Positions 8,619 through 17,213 of a stretch of 64,000 nucleotides of DNA are shown here, in pieces. Every line of letters begins with the position of its first letter. The first letter of the stretch is position 1. Made by a program: the position numbers and the translations under genes. The notes below the pieces were generated by a model. That model searched no databases. It was not told the DNA's origin and was given only the letters and a program-made list of their open reading frames with translations. The stretch lies in assembly GCA_936940865.1 (NCBI GenBank), contig CAKZJB010000080.1, positions 1 to 64,000 of the forward strand, read 5' to 3'. The DNA is from an uncultured Asticcacaulis sp. (GTDB lineage: Bacteria > Pseudomonadota > Alphaproteobacteria > Caulobacterales > Caulobacteraceae).

Positions 8619-9047
8619 CTAGATCGGACTGGCCTGCCCGGTTAGGCTTTCGCAGAGCTTGCGTTGCCGGGTGATGTGGTCGGCTGCGGCGTCGCCATAC
8701 TTGCGAGAAATCGCCGCCAGTCGTTCATTGCATTGCTGCATGAGAGCTGGCGCTGTCGCGTCCGTCGCATTCGCCATTTGCCAGCAGAGGTTTCGCATCT
8801 CTTTGACCTCGGAGCCGGGGTCATTGTCGATCTGCGATCGACGCCTGGCGCCGCTGTTGCGATAATCCGCCTTCTGATGCGCAGGCCAGATGGCTTCCGA
8901 TTGGCATTGATAGCTTAGGCTCGTACGGGCCTTGGCGTCCTGGATGCTGTTTCCGGGAAACGGACCCGAAGGGGCGGTGGCGCATCCAACCAGCGCCACC
9001 GCCATCGCCGCTCCCGCGGCGACGTAAGGGAGGGCGTGGGGGGTCAT
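8619..9047 (-). CDS. small lipoprotein of the czc operon
   Basis: The 142-residue product starts with a hydrophobic signal and the lipobox LVGC (Cys at residue 22), so it is likely a lipid-anchored periplasmic protein. The mature part contains three more Cys (YQCQSE, NLCWQM, QQCNER) plus KLCESL near the end. The spacing is consistent with a small disulfide-bonded helical domain. Its ATG overlaps the stop of the DUF190 gene as ATGA (9044-9047), so the two are translationally coupled. I do not recognise a named family. The context suggests an envelope accessory of Zn/Cd resistance. Confidence 0.72.
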   Translation of the reverse strand: MTPHALPYVAAGAAMAVALVGCATAPSGPFPGNSIQDAKARTSLSYQCQSEAIWPAHQKADYRNSGARRRSQIDNDPGSEVKEMRNLCWQMANATDATAPALMQQCNERLAAISRKYGDAAADHITRQRKLCESLTGQASPI

Positions 9048-9361
9048 TTGTCGCCTACCCTTACGATTATGACCGCCTCCATCGTAATCAGGGCGATACC
9101 GTTGATGTCATCCAGGCTGTTGACGAAGGCCTGCAGTTTTTCCTGGTCGTCGATCATCTCGATGACGACCGAGCGTTCGTCCTCCAGAATGTGCCGTGTG
9201 CGCAGGTGCGCGTTGCGGCCAAAGCCCAGACGGGCATCCAGGACGGTTGCGCCGGCAATGCCTTGCTCGCGTGCTCGCTGGCAAATGATTTGGAAGACCT
9301 TGGTCGAGCCGGAATAGGCGTTTTCGCTTGTGTAGATTCTCAGCAGTTTGGTGGTGTTCAT
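9044..9361 (-). CDS. DUF190 (PII-like) protein of the czc operon
   Basis: The 105-residue cytoplasmic protein fits the DUF190 family. These proteins share the trimeric PII signalling fold and often neighbour transporters. The pattern is clear: LLRIYTSEN at the start, the central GIAGATVLDARLGFGRNAHL, then SVVIEMIDDQEKLQAFVNSL and IALITMEAVIIVRVG. It presumably senses a small ligand or metal and modulates a neighbouring pump, but no ligand residue can be assigned. A strong AGGAGAG ribosome site lies ahead of the ATG. A hairpin at 9381-9412 separates it from czcA. Its last bases overlap the lipoprotein start. Confidence 0.8.
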   Translation of the reverse strand: MNTTKLLRIYTSENAYSGSTKVFQIICQRAREQGIAGATVLDARLGFGRNAHLRTRHILEDERSVVIEMIDDQEKLQAFVNSLDDINGIALITMEAVIIVRVGDK

Positions 9362-9380
9362 GAAATTCTCTCCTGTAGGG

Positions 9381-9412
9381 AGTCTCGGCGCACGCTGCGC
9401 GGCGCCGAGACT
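9381..9412 (-). terminator. intercistronic hairpin between czcA and the DUF190 gene
   Basis: The arms AGTCTCGGCGC (9381-9391) and GCGCCGAGACT (9402-9412) are perfect reverse complements over 11 bp with a 10-base loop. In the direction of transcription (minus strand) no T-run follows. It may therefore act as a partial terminator or an mRNA processing and stability element that lowers expression downstream of czcA, rather than a strong terminator. Confidence 0.5.
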
Positions 9413-9418
9413 TTCTGC

Positions 9419-12400
9419 CTATGCGTGGTGGTTGACTTCCGCCGGAGCTTCAGTGGTTGGCTTTACGCGCTTTTTCTGAAAGGCGCCCAGGACAACGGCC
9501 GAAATCGCCGGAAGGACCAGGAGCGTGAGGAAGGTCGCACCGACAAGGCCGCCGATGACGACCATGGCCAGGGGCTTTTGAACCTCGGCGCCGGTACCGT
9601 GGGCTAGAGCCATCGGGATGAAACCGATGGCCGGCACCAGGCCGGTCATGAGGACCGGACGCACCCGCTCGTACACGCCGTTGATGATGGCGGTCTTCAG
9701 TTCCACACCGCTTTCGATGTGGCTTCTGATGTTGCTCATCACGACCAGGCCGTTGAGGACGGCGACACCCGACAAGCAGATGAAGCCGACGGCGGCCGAC
9801 ACCGAGAAGGCGATGCCGGTTGCGGCAAGGGTGAAGACACCTCCGGCCAGGCCAAGCGGCACGGCGGTGAACACTGCGATAGCGCGACCGAAGCTGCCGA
9901 GTGCGAGGTAGAGCAGGCCGAAGATCACCGCGAAGCAGATCGGCACAACCAGCATCAGGCGATCGGAGGCCGCCTTCAGGTTCTGGAATTGGCCACCCCA
10001 TTCCAGGTAGGAGCCGGCCGGAATTTCGACGGCTTCGACCTTAGGCAGGGCTTCCGCGACGAAAGAACCGACGTCCCGGCCGCGAACGTTGGCCTGGATG
10101 ACCACGCGGCGCTTGCCGTTTTCGCGGGAAATCTGGTTCAGCCCGTCGGTGAAGTTGAAGCGCGCAACCTGGCTTAGCGGGATGGTGCCTTTGCCGTCCG
10201 GCAGGACGATCGGCAGAGCCATCAGCTCATCTAGATTGTTGCGAGTCTGCTGAGGCACGCGAACCATGATCGGAAAGCGACGGTCGCCTTCGAAGACCAG
10301 GCCTGCCTCGCGTCCGCCCATGGCGGCCGAGACGGTATCGGCAACGTCCTCGACCGACAATCCGTACTGGGCGATAGCGGCCCGGTCGAACTGCACGTCG
10401 AGGGTAGGGGAGCCGCCCGTTTGTTCGGCTTTCACGTCGGCGGCGCCTGGAACGGATTGAAGTGCCGCTACGATCTTTGCCGCCGATGCCGACATCTTGT
10501 TGAGATCGTCGCCGTACAGCTTGATCGCGACGTCGCCGCGAACGCCGGCGATCAGTTCGTTGAAGCGAAGCTGAATCGGCTGGCTGAGTTCGTAGGCGTT
10601 CCCAAGTTGGGCATTCGCCGTCTTTTCGATCTGCTCGACGACCTCAGACTTCTTCTCGACGCCTTTCGGCCACTTATCCTTCTCCTTCAGGATGACGAAG
10701 CCGTCCGAGACGTTGGGCGGCATTGGGTCGGTGGCGACTTCTGCCGTGCCGGTCTTGGAGAACATCAATTCGACTTCGGGCAGGGCCGTTATGGCCTTTT
10801 CGACGTCGAGCTGCATCTTGAGCGACTGCTCAAGCGAGGTCGAAGGCACCCGCGAGGAGGAGAGAGCGACGTTCTTCTCATCGAGCTGCGGGATGAACTC
10901 CTGGCCCAGTGTAGTGTAGACGACGCCCGCCAGAAGAAACACGGCGGCGCCACCGGCGATGAAGCGCCACGGCTTAACCACAGCCATCTTCAGGAAGGGT
11001 TCGTAGATCGTCTTGGTCTTTGCGACCAGCCAGACATCTTTTTCCGCGACCTTGCCGCGGATCAGGATCGCGACCATTGCCGGGACAAAGGTGAGGGACA
11101 GGACGAAGGCCGCGCCCAGCGCCAGCATGATGGTGATGGCCATGGGTGAGAAGGTCTTGCCTTCAACCCCGGAGAAGGTGAACAATGGAGCGAACACGAG
11201 GAAGATGATGGCTTGGCCAAAGATGGTCGGCTTGATCATTTCCTGGCCCGCGGCCATGGTTTCTTCCAGGCGCTCTTTTAAAGACAGGAGACGACCTTCG
11301 TGGTGCTGACGTTCGGCTAGTCGCCTCAGACAGTTCTCGATGATGATGACGCTGCCGTCCACGATCAGGCCGAAGTCCAAGGCGCCAAGGCTCATCAAGT
11401 TTCCAGGCACTTTGAAGTAGTTCATGCCGCTCGCCATCATCAGGAACGAGAACGGGATGATGAGCACGGCGATCAACGAGGCCCGCCAGTTGCCAAGCAG
11501 AAGGAACAGAGCTGCGGCGACGAGGATCGCGCCCTCCGTAAGGTTTCGTTCGACGGTCGAGACGGTAGCATTGACCAGCTTGGACCGGTCGAGCGTGGTG
11601 GTGATCGAGATGCCGGCAGGGAGGGACTTCTTGACGTTTTCAAGACGTTCACCGACCGCCTTTGCGACGGTGCGGCTGTTCTCGCCGATCAGCATCAAGG
11701 TGGTGCCCACGACGACTTCGTGGCCGTTCATGCTGGCTGCACCTGTGCGCAGGTCGCCACCGACTGAAACGTTGGCTACATCACGGACAGGGATGCCGAC
11801 GCCATTGCGTGTGGCGACAATCGCCGAGCTGATTTCTTCCTGCGAACGGATGCGGGCATCGGCTCGGACCAGGAAGGCTTCGCCGCCGCGGTTGAGATAG
11901 TTTGCACCAGCGGAAAGGTTTGACGCCTCGAGCGCCTTGGCCAGTTCCGAATAAGAGATCCCAAGGGCTGTCATGCGTGAGGGGTCAGGCTCGACGACAA
12001 ACTGCTTCTCGTAGCCGCCGATGGAGTCGACGCCGGCCACGCCCTTTACGGTGCGTAGTTGAGGGGCGATGATCCATTGCTGAACGGTACGCAGGTAAGC
12101 AGCACGGGCCACATCGGTCGTCAGACGATCGCCTTCGGGTGTGAGGAACGAACCGTCGGATTGCCATCCCGGCTGACCGTTATTGATCTTGGCGCCCTTA
12201 CCGCCTGGGTTCGTGAAGTCCACCGAATACATGTAGACTTCGCCGAGGCCGGTCGTGACCGGGCCAACGCCAGGCTGAACGCCATCGGGCAAGCTGTCAC
12301 GTGCTTGGGTCAGGCGTTCGCTAACCTGTTGGCGAGCGAAATAAAGGTCGGTCTTGTCGGAGAAGACCGCCGTGACCTGGCTAAAGCCGTTACGCGAAAG

Positions 12401-12652
12401 GGAGCGCGTGGTTTCAAGGCCGGGAATACCGGCCAAAGCCGTTTCGATGGGGAAGGTGACGCGCTTCTCCATTTCGATCGGAGAGAGGCCCGAACTGACC
12501 GTATTGATCTGGACCTGGCGGTTGGTGATGTCGGGCACGGCATCGATTGGCAGCTTGGTCAGCTGCCAAGCACCGAACGCGCCGACGAGCACGGTTAAGA
12601 TGAGAACCAGCCATCGTGCTCGGACGGACAGGTTGATGAGGTTGCCTATCAT
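9419..12652 (-). CDS. czcA: CzcA heavy-metal RND efflux pump
   Basis: The 1077-residue inner-membrane RND pump uses proton uptake to drive Zn, Co or Cd out of the periplasm or cytoplasm through CzcB and CzcC. It shows the normal 12-TM, duplicated layout. The proton-relay segment in TM4 reads DFGLIVDGSVIIIENC (about residues 425-440), the HME1 (Zn/Co/Cd) signature. It differs from the [17 protein letters not shown] found in the CusA of this window. The N-terminus (MIGNLINLSVRARWLVLIL) is complete, and the length matches family norms. It starts one base after czcB. The C-terminal tail is basic and His-containing (EVNHHA). Confidence 0.95.
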   Translation of the reverse strand: MIGNLINLSVRARWLVLILTVLVGAFGAWQLTKLPIDAVPDITNRQVQINTVSSGLSPIEMEKRVTFPIETALAGIPGLETTRSLSRNGFSQVTAVFSDKTDLYFARQQVSERLTQARDSLPDGVQPGVGPVTTGLGEVYMYSVDFTNPGGKGAKINNGQPGWQSDGSFLTPEGDRLTTDVARAAYLRTVQQWIIAPQLRTVKGVAGVDSIGGYEKQFVVEPDPSRMTALGISYSELAKALEASNLSAGANYLNRGGEAFLVRADARIRSQEEISSAIVATRNGVGIPVRDVANVSVGGDLRTGAASMNGHEVVVGTTLMLIGENSRTVAKAVGERLENVKKSLPAGISITTTLDRSKLVNATVSTVERNLTEGAILVAAALFLLLGNWRASLIAVLIIPFSFLMMASGMNYFKVPGNLMSLGALDFGLIVDGSVIIIENCLRRLAERQHHEGRLLSLKERLEETMAAGQEMIKPTIFGQAIIFLVFAPLFTFSGVEGKTFSPMAITIMLALGAAFVLSLTFVPAMVAILIRGKVAEKDVWLVAKTKTIYEPFLKMAVVKPWRFIAGGAAVFLLAGVVYTTLGQEFIPQLDEKNVALSSSRVPSTSLEQSLKMQLDVEKAITALPEVELMFSKTGTAEVATDPMPPNVSDGFVILKEKDKWPKGVEKKSEVVEQIEKTANAQLGNAYELSQPIQLRFNELIAGVRGDVAIKLYGDDLNKMSASAAKIVAALQSVPGAADVKAEQTGGSPTLDVQFDRAAIAQYGLSVEDVADTVSAAMGGREAGLVFEGDRRFPIMVRVPQQTRNNLDELMALPIVLPDGKGTIPLSQVARFNFTDGLNQISRENGKRRVVIQANVRGRDVGSFVAEALPKVEAVEIPAGSYLEWGGQFQNLKAASDRLMLVVPICFAVIFGLLYLALGSFGRAIAVFTAVPLGLAGGVFTLAATGIAFSVSAAVGFICLSGVAVLNGLVVMSNIRSHIESGVELKTAIINGVYERVRPVLMTGLVPAIGFIPMALAHGTGAEVQKPLAMVVIGGLVGATFLTLLVLPAISAVVLGAFQKKRVKPTTEAPAEVNHHA

Positions 12653-12653
12653 C

Positions 12654-13832
12654 CTATTCCTCCTCTGCGCTCTTGCTGATTTCGGCCTTCAGGAGGAAGG
12701 CGTTCTTCGTGGCGATGGCGCTACCGGATGGCAGCCCGGACACGATCTCAATGCGACCGGCGCTGCGTTGGCCTGTCACGACCGGTTGGGGTTTGAAGCC
12801 CGTGCTGGTGCGGACGAAGACTACGTCCCGGCCATCGACTGACTGCACCGACTCCTCCGGCACGACGATCGCTGAAGTCCCGCCTGCTGCGGCTCCCGAA
12901 ACGAACATGCGCACACGGATGCTGCGGCCAGGAACGAGTTGAGCACCTGGCGCGTCGATGACGGCCGTAGCGGTACGCGTTGCAGCATCCAGTGACGGCG
13001 TAACCGAACGGACACGGCCTTCGACATTCTGGCCGTCACCGGTGTCGATCAGGACGCGGTCGCCAGCTGCCACGCGCGGCGCATCGACGGCGCTGATCGC
13101 CGCTTCGATTTGCGTTTTGGCCGGGTCGGAAACGCGGAAGAGTTCCGTTTCCGGTTGGACGAACGCGCCCAAACTGGCGGTCGCGGCGGTGACGCGGCCC
13201 GAGATCGGGCTGATCACGCGCGTGCCACGGCCATCGGATGTGACGCCGGCGTTGCTGGCGGCGATGCTGGCGCGAGCAGCGTCCGCGTTGGCTGCTTCGG
13301 CTTCTGCAACCGCTTGCTGATACTCTGCCTTCGGCGTAATGCCCTGCTCGAAAAGAGACTTTTCGCGAGCGAGCGTCTGTTGGGCAAGTGTCGCTTTGGC
13401 GGCGGCGGAGCGACGGTCGGCTGCGATTTGAGCTGCGTCGTTGCTGCTGACCAGGGCCAGTGTTTCACCGGCCTGAACCGGATCACCAAGCCGTTTGAAG
13501 ATTTGCGTCACCGTGCCGCCGGCGCGCGCCGTCATGACGGCTTGACCGGAGGGGGCCGACATTACCGAACCCTGAGCGAGGATTTCGGAAGACAGTCCGC
13601 CAGCTTCGACAGTCTGGACGATAATGCCGGCCTGTTGAATTGTCTCTGCCTTGACGGTCAGGACCTTCGGAGCGGCTGCCTCAGCTTTTTCCTCGGTGGC
13701 CGCTTTCGGAGCCGAAGGCGACGTCATTTTCGCGATGCCGAAGCCCAGAAGGGCTGCTACGATTACGGCTGCAGCGACGCCGCCGTAAAGGGTCTTGTTG
13801 GTCGCTTTTTTGGGAAAGGTTTCGTTACGCAT
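12654..13832 (-). CDS. czcB: CzcB periplasmic adaptor
   Basis: The 392-residue membrane-fusion protein links CzcA to CzcC in the periplasm. It has an N-terminal transmembrane anchor (YGGVAAAVIVAALLGFGIA, about residues 16-34) and an Ala/Glu-rich linker. A split biotinyl-lipoyl domain follows (GGTVTQIFKRLGDPVQAGET and ISGRVTAATASLGAFVQPET) around a helical hairpin rich in Ala, and then beta-barrel domains. Its ATG overlaps the czcC stop as TAATG, and its stop is one base from the czcA start, so CzcC, CzcB and CzcA are translated as a unit. It lacks the long N-terminal His-rich metal domain seen in some CzcB proteins. Confidence 0.93.
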   Translation of the reverse strand: MRNETFPKKATNKTLYGGVAAAVIVAALLGFGIAKMTSPSAPKAATEEKAEAAAPKVLTVKAETIQQAGIIVQTVEAGGLSSEILAQGSVMSAPSGQAVMTARAGGTVTQIFKRLGDPVQAGETLALVSSNDAAQIAADRRSAAAKATLAQQTLAREKSLFEQGITPKAEYQQAVAEAEAANADAARASIAASNAGVTSDGRGTRVISPISGRVTAATASLGAFVQPETELFRVSDPAKTQIEAAISAVDAPRVAAGDRVLIDTGDGQNVEGRVRSVTPSLDAATRTATAVIDAPGAQLVPGRSIRVRMFVSGAAAGGTSAIVVPEESVQSVDGRDVVFVRTSTGFKPQPVVTGQRSAGRIEIVSGLPSGSAIATKNAFLLKAEISKSAEEE

Positions 13833-15085
13833 TAGAGGTCTCCGAATGGGGCGACGCCTTGCAGACGCGCGAGCGTCGCTTCGGCGTTGAGGCGCTCGAC
13901 ACGTGCGGTCAGGGCCTGGGACCTTGCGTCCGTCAGGGCACGGCGAGCGTTGAGAACTTCAGCCAGGGGGATTTTGCCGCTTTCGTAGCCGACCCGTGTC
14001 AGCCGATAGGCCTCCTCGGCTGTGGTTTCGGCATTTCGGGTCGCGGTCACATGCGTACGTGCGGCAAAGAGGGACGCCAAGGCTGAGCTGGTTTCGGAGA
14101 CCGCGTCCAGGCGCGCCTGTTCGAGGCGAGCCAGCGCCGCGTCGCGTTGCGATCCAGCGGCAGCGACGTTGCCGCGATTACGGTCGAATACCGGGAAGGG
14201 CATGCTCACCCCGCCCACCAGCGCACTCGTGCGGTCGGCCTGAAGGCGCCGGACACCAAGAGACACCGTGGCGTCCGGTACGCCAAGGCTCTTCTGCACC
14301 TTGATTTGGGCTTGGGCGCTTTCGACGTCTGCCTTCGCTGCCAAATACGACGGCGTCGTCAGAGGGTCGATGTCGGGCGGCGTTTCATTGACGTCCGCGT
14401 GCGCCAGGATGTCCTGCGAGACGGAAGTGAAAGGAACCGGCGAACCCGAAATCGCCGTCAATCTGGCGAACGCTTCAGCCCGCGCGGCCTTGGCTTCGTC
14501 GACCTCGGCGCGCGCAGACTCTGTGGCGGCCCGGGCTTGAGCCTGACGAAGCTGGGCTTCTTTCCCGGCATCGACCAAGGCTGTGACCCGGCGATCGTCC
14601 TCTTCGGTCAGCGTGAGGGCGTCGGTCGCTAGAGCGAGTCTTTTGTCTGCCGCTTCAGCTTGGATATACGCAAGCGCGAGGTCGTAGCCATAGTCGGCGA
14701 CGGTTTGGGACTTCTGCGCTTGAGCGGCTCCAACCCCCGCTCGGCCCGCTTGAATTCGGGCCGAACGTTTGCCGCCGAGTTCTAGGGTTTGGTCGATGGA
14801 GAAGGTCGTCTCGGCAGACCGGAAATCGCGGTACGAATCTCGGCCGCCGAAATTTTCGGACTGGAGATTGAGAGACGGGTTCGGGCGCGCACGCGCTTGT
14901 GTCAGGAGGTTATTGGCCTGATCGACATTGGCGTTAGCTTCACGCAGGCGAGGGGAGTTGGCGGACTGAGCAAGCAACTCTTTGTACGACGGCGCCGCGT
15001 CTGCGAGCGCCGTGTTGAAACACAGCCCCCACAGACCAGCCACCGCCACCGCTGCCACGAGCGGCTTTGGGGACATGAATGTCAT
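13832..15085 (-). CDS. czcC: CzcC outer-membrane channel (TolC family)
   Basis: The 417-residue product is the outer-membrane exit duct of the Czc system. A signal peptide (KPLVAAVAVAGLWGLCFNTALA) precedes two repeats of long amphipathic helices rich in Ala, Gln and Arg, the TolC pattern (QANNLLTQARARPNPSLNLQ; YRLTRVGYESGKIPLAEVLN). An AGAGGATC ribosome site precedes the ATG at 15085. It is the first large gene of the operon, 63 bases after the small czcI-like gene. Length and architecture are normal. Confidence 0.92.
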   Translation of the reverse strand: MTFMSPKPLVAAVAVAGLWGLCFNTALADAAPSYKELLAQSANSPRLREANANVDQANNLLTQARARPNPSLNLQSENFGGRDSYRDFRSAETTFSIDQTLELGGKRSARIQAGRAGVGAAQAQKSQTVADYGYDLALAYIQAEAADKRLALATDALTLTEEDDRRVTALVDAGKEAQLRQAQARAATESARAEVDEAKAARAEAFARLTAISGSPVPFTSVSQDILAHADVNETPPDIDPLTTPSYLAAKADVESAQAQIKVQKSLGVPDATVSLGVRRLQADRTSALVGGVSMPFPVFDRNRGNVAAAGSQRDAALARLEQARLDAVSETSSALASLFAARTHVTATRNAETTAEEAYRLTRVGYESGKIPLAEVLNARRALTDARSQALTARVERLNAEATLARLQGVAPFGDL

Positions 15086-15148
15086 TAGATCCTCTGGATA
15101 TTGAAAAAATGTGCAGATTCACTGCGTCAGGTCGTGACGCAGGTGCAC

Positions 15149-15520
15149 TCAGCCTCGCGGAGGCTGTTCAATATCCGACGGTCCAGCTTGCTTCAGCTGA
15201 GCACCGTTGACAGGGCGCGACAGGCGCGCAGAAAGCGTCGGCGGGAACGCGACGCTGACAAAATCGTTGATTGCGCCCAGTTGTACGCAACCGCCGCAGT
15301 GATGATGGTGAGGGACGGGTATGCTGTCGTGCGCCAGGCCGCCACCGTCGTCTTCCGGGCTACACACCGTCTGTTTTACACAAACGTCTGTCCATCCGCC
15401 GTCAGCCACCATAACTTCGCCTGCAGCTTTATGCTGCAGCGTGACATAGGCTTCCGCTTGCGGGGCCATCGAAACCATCAAGCCGAACATCGCGCACAGA
15501 ACCGTCAGCGCGTTGCGCAC
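15149..15520 (-). CDS. CzcI-like small secreted His/Cys protein
   Basis: This small exported protein precedes czcCBA, the place CzcI occupies in known czc operons. From the GTG at 15520 the N-terminus reads VRNALTVLCAMFGLMVSMAP and ends in QAEA, a good signal peptide. The mature part has Cys pairs and a metal-binding-like segment PVPHHHHCGGCVQ. A TTG at 15559 would give a longer form, but that codon sits inside an inverted repeat (15554-15567), so I prefer the GTG. No strong ribosome site is visible for either. Similarity to CzcI is by position and composition, not by a firm motif. Confidence 0.6.
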   Translation of the reverse strand: MRNALTVLCAMFGLMVSMAPQAEAYVTLQHKAAGEVMVADGGWTDVCVKQTVCSPEDDGGGLAHDSIPVPHHHHCGGCVQLGAINDFVSVAFPPTLSARLSRPVNGAQLKQAGPSDIEQPPRG

Positions 15521-15553
15521 GCGGCAGAGGTTTGCACAGATGGTTATAAGCCT

Positions 15554-15567
15554 GAACAAGGGTGTTC
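15554..15567. promoter_or_regulatory. short inverted repeat upstream of the czc operon
   Basis: GAACA (15554-15558) and TGTTC (15563-15567) form a perfect 5-bp dyad with a 4-base spacer. It lies just upstream of the czcI-like start, a suitable place for a repressor or activator of the czc operon. It is short enough to occur by chance. Confidence 0.25.
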
Positions 15568-15745
15568 GATCCGATTGGGCTAGGGCACCTAGTTAGATAC
15601 ACGCGAACATAGGCGAAAACTAGTAAGAAAACCGTTTATGCGACAAATAGTCCGTCAACGCCGATCTTACTGTTATTGTGTTTCACTTAGTGGCGCCGGG
15701 TATTTGATACGGTGTAACACGCCGCCGCCCGCGAAAATCCAGGCA

Positions 15746-15982
15746 TCAAGGCGTTGATGAACTGGAATCGTCGCTTTCGGACGAAGATTTACTACAGTCG
15801 TCTTTAACGATCTTATAGAATTTGTCTCGCGGATTGCGAGACATCTTTTCAGTATGATAGCTGCACGTAGGTTCGGTGCCTGGGGCAGGGGTATCGACCG
15901 AAGCACAGCCGGCGGCCGACAGAGCTGCCAGCGAGGAGATTATCAGGGCGCGAAAGCGGCGGGGCGAGGTCATGGCTCTCAT
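15746..15982 (-). CDS. small Ser/Asp-rich lipoprotein
   Basis: This encodes a 78-residue protein (or 75 from the ATG at 15973). It has a basic n-region, a hydrophobic segment and the lipobox SAAGC, followed by a short mature region with Cys at PTCSYH and DDCSKS. The tail is very rich in Ser and Asp (SSSESDDSSSSTP). It is likely a lipid-anchored periplasmic protein. It is divergent from the ZIP gene, and an inverted-repeat-rich intergenic region lies between them. Function unknown; the Cys pair and the setting suggest a metal-linked role. Confidence 0.6.
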   Translation of the reverse strand: MRAMTSPRRFRALIISSLAALSAAGCASVDTPAPGTEPTCSYHTEKMSRNPRDKFYKIVKDDCSKSSSESDDSSSSTP

Positions 15983-15985
15983 TAC

Positions 15986-16040
15986 ACTCTAGTGGAGTAA
16001 AAATACGATCTTGTATTTTCTTTCGCGGCGGACTTATCAA
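15986..16040 (+). promoter_or_regulatory. divergent control region of the ZIP-merR pair with two dyads
   Basis: Two inverted repeats lie between the lipoprotein and ZIP genes. The first is ACTC (15986-15989) with GAGT (15995-15998), a MerR-like arrangement. The second is AAAATAC (16000-16006) with GTATTTT (16013-16019), perfect over 7 bp with a 6-base spacer. A possible promoter toward the ZIP gene is TTGTAT (16011-16016), an 18-base spacer and TATCAA (16035-16040), which the second dyad overlaps. The boxes are seen; regulation, possibly by the MerR-like protein encoded downstream, is inferred. Confidence 0.4.
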
Positions 16041-16078
16041 GTTGTACGGTAACTTAGATATTTCGGATCGGAGACACC

Positions 16079-16771
16079 ATGGCTGCACTGATATTCATGC
16101 TCGTGCCGTGGTTTGCGCTTGCGATTGGCGGACTTATCGCCATGTTTCGTCCCCCGAGCGACACCTTTTCCGCGTCGACTCAACACCTGGCCGCGGGCGT
16201 CGTCTTCGCCGCCGCCGCGACTGAAGTCCTGCCGGACCTGACGCACCAGGGGTCAACTGCAGCAATATTGATTGGCGGCGGGCTTGGCCTACTCGCCATG
16301 TTTGGCATCAAGCAACTGGGCAAATACCTGAAGGGAGGCTGGTCTCTGATCATTCTGATCGCCATCGATATTTTGGTCGATGGCGTCGTATTGGGAATTG
16401 GCTTCGCCGCAGGTGCTCGCCAGGGCCTGCTTCTCCTCGTGGCCCTGACCCTCGAAATCTTCTTCCTCGGGCTGACTGCGGCCGAAGAGTTGAAGGAGAC
16501 TTTAAAAACGCCGCTCAAAGTATTCCTTGGCCTGTTCCTTTGTGGTCTCTTGCTGCCGCTGGGGTCGCTTCTCGGGGCTCCAGTCCACACGCTGCCTCCA
16601 TTCTACCAAGGGATTGCGTTCGCCTTTGCGCTGATAGCGCTGCTTTATCTGGTGACTGAAGAATTGCTGGTAGAAGCCCATGAGAAGCCGGATAGCCCAT
16701 TCATAACCAGCATGTTCTTCGTCGGATTCCTGGGCCTGCTGGCCCTGGAGTCCGCCGTGCCGGCCGGCTGA
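16079..16771 (+). CDS. ZIP-family metal transporter
   Basis: The 230-residue inner-membrane protein has about seven or eight hydrophobic segments and the ZIP layout. TM2 reads HLAAGVVFAAAATEVLPDL, with His and Glu placed for metal contact. TM4 reads IDILVDGVVLGIGFAAGARQ, and TM5 carries LEIFFLGLTAAEELKE. ZIP proteins move Zn, Mn or other divalent ions into the cytoplasm down their gradient. Some bacterial relatives in resistance clusters may work in the other direction, so direction is not certain here. A GGAG site precedes the ATG. The MerR-like gene starts eight bases downstream and is surely co-transcribed. Confidence 0.85.
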   Translation: MAALIFMLVPWFALAIGGLIAMFRPPSDTFSASTQHLAAGVVFAAAATEVLPDLTHQGSTAAILIGGGLGLLAMFGIKQLGKYLKGGWSLIILIAIDILVDGVVLGIGFAAGARQGLLLLVALTLEIFFLGLTAAEELKETLKTPLKVFLGLFLCGLLLPLGSLLGAPVHTLPPFYQGIAFAFALIALLYLVTEELLVEAHEKPDSPFITSMFFVGFLGLLALESAVPAG

Positions 16772-16779
16772 CGTCGCGA

Positions 16780-17127
16780 ATGCTTTCCTTGAGGCTCGGT
16801 CAGCTTGCAATCACCGCCGGGTGCACCACGGCGGAGATCAAGAAATTCATGCGCGAGGGAGTGTTGCCCGCGCCAAACCTAAAGGGTACGAAGTTGGAAA
16901 GTTTCGATCAGCGTCATCTCAATCGATTGGAGCTGATTTTAGTTTGCCGCGAAGTCGACCTCTCGTTTCCGCAGATACGGGCACTGATGTCGACCGGCGA
17001 CGACGCACTTCTCAGTGACGCCGCCGAGGTCGATTTGGCACGCCGAATTCAGACAAAGATCGAACGGCTGGAAAATTTGAGACGCTGGCTACGAACGAAA
17101 GCGAACAGCCGCCAAAGCGGCAGCTGA
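16780..17127 (+). CDS. MerR-like transcriptional regulator
   Basis: The 115-residue protein has a MerR-type winged HTH (LGQLAITAGCTTAEIKKFMR, then EGVLPAPNLKGTKLESFDQRHLNRL) and a coiled-coil-like tail (VDLARRIQTKIERLENLRRW). It lacks the C-terminal Cys-rich loop of metal-sensing MerR proteins such as ZntR or CueR. It has Cys only at two positions (GCTT and VCRE), so a metal-sensing role is not shown. It follows the ZIP gene by eight bases and may autoregulate the pair through the dyads at 15986-16019. Confidence 0.75.
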   Translation: MLSLRLGQLAITAGCTTAEIKKFMREGVLPAPNLKGTKLESFDQRHLNRLELILVCREVDLSFPQIRALMSTGDDALLSDAAEVDLARRIQTKIERLENLRRWLRTKANSRQSGS

Positions 17128-17213
17128 TCAGTGAAAGGCCGCGAAACAGCGCATTGCCGCCGACGATTTTTGAGAGTCGTGCCGCGAGCCGATGGCGCTT
17201 GGCGCGACAATGT

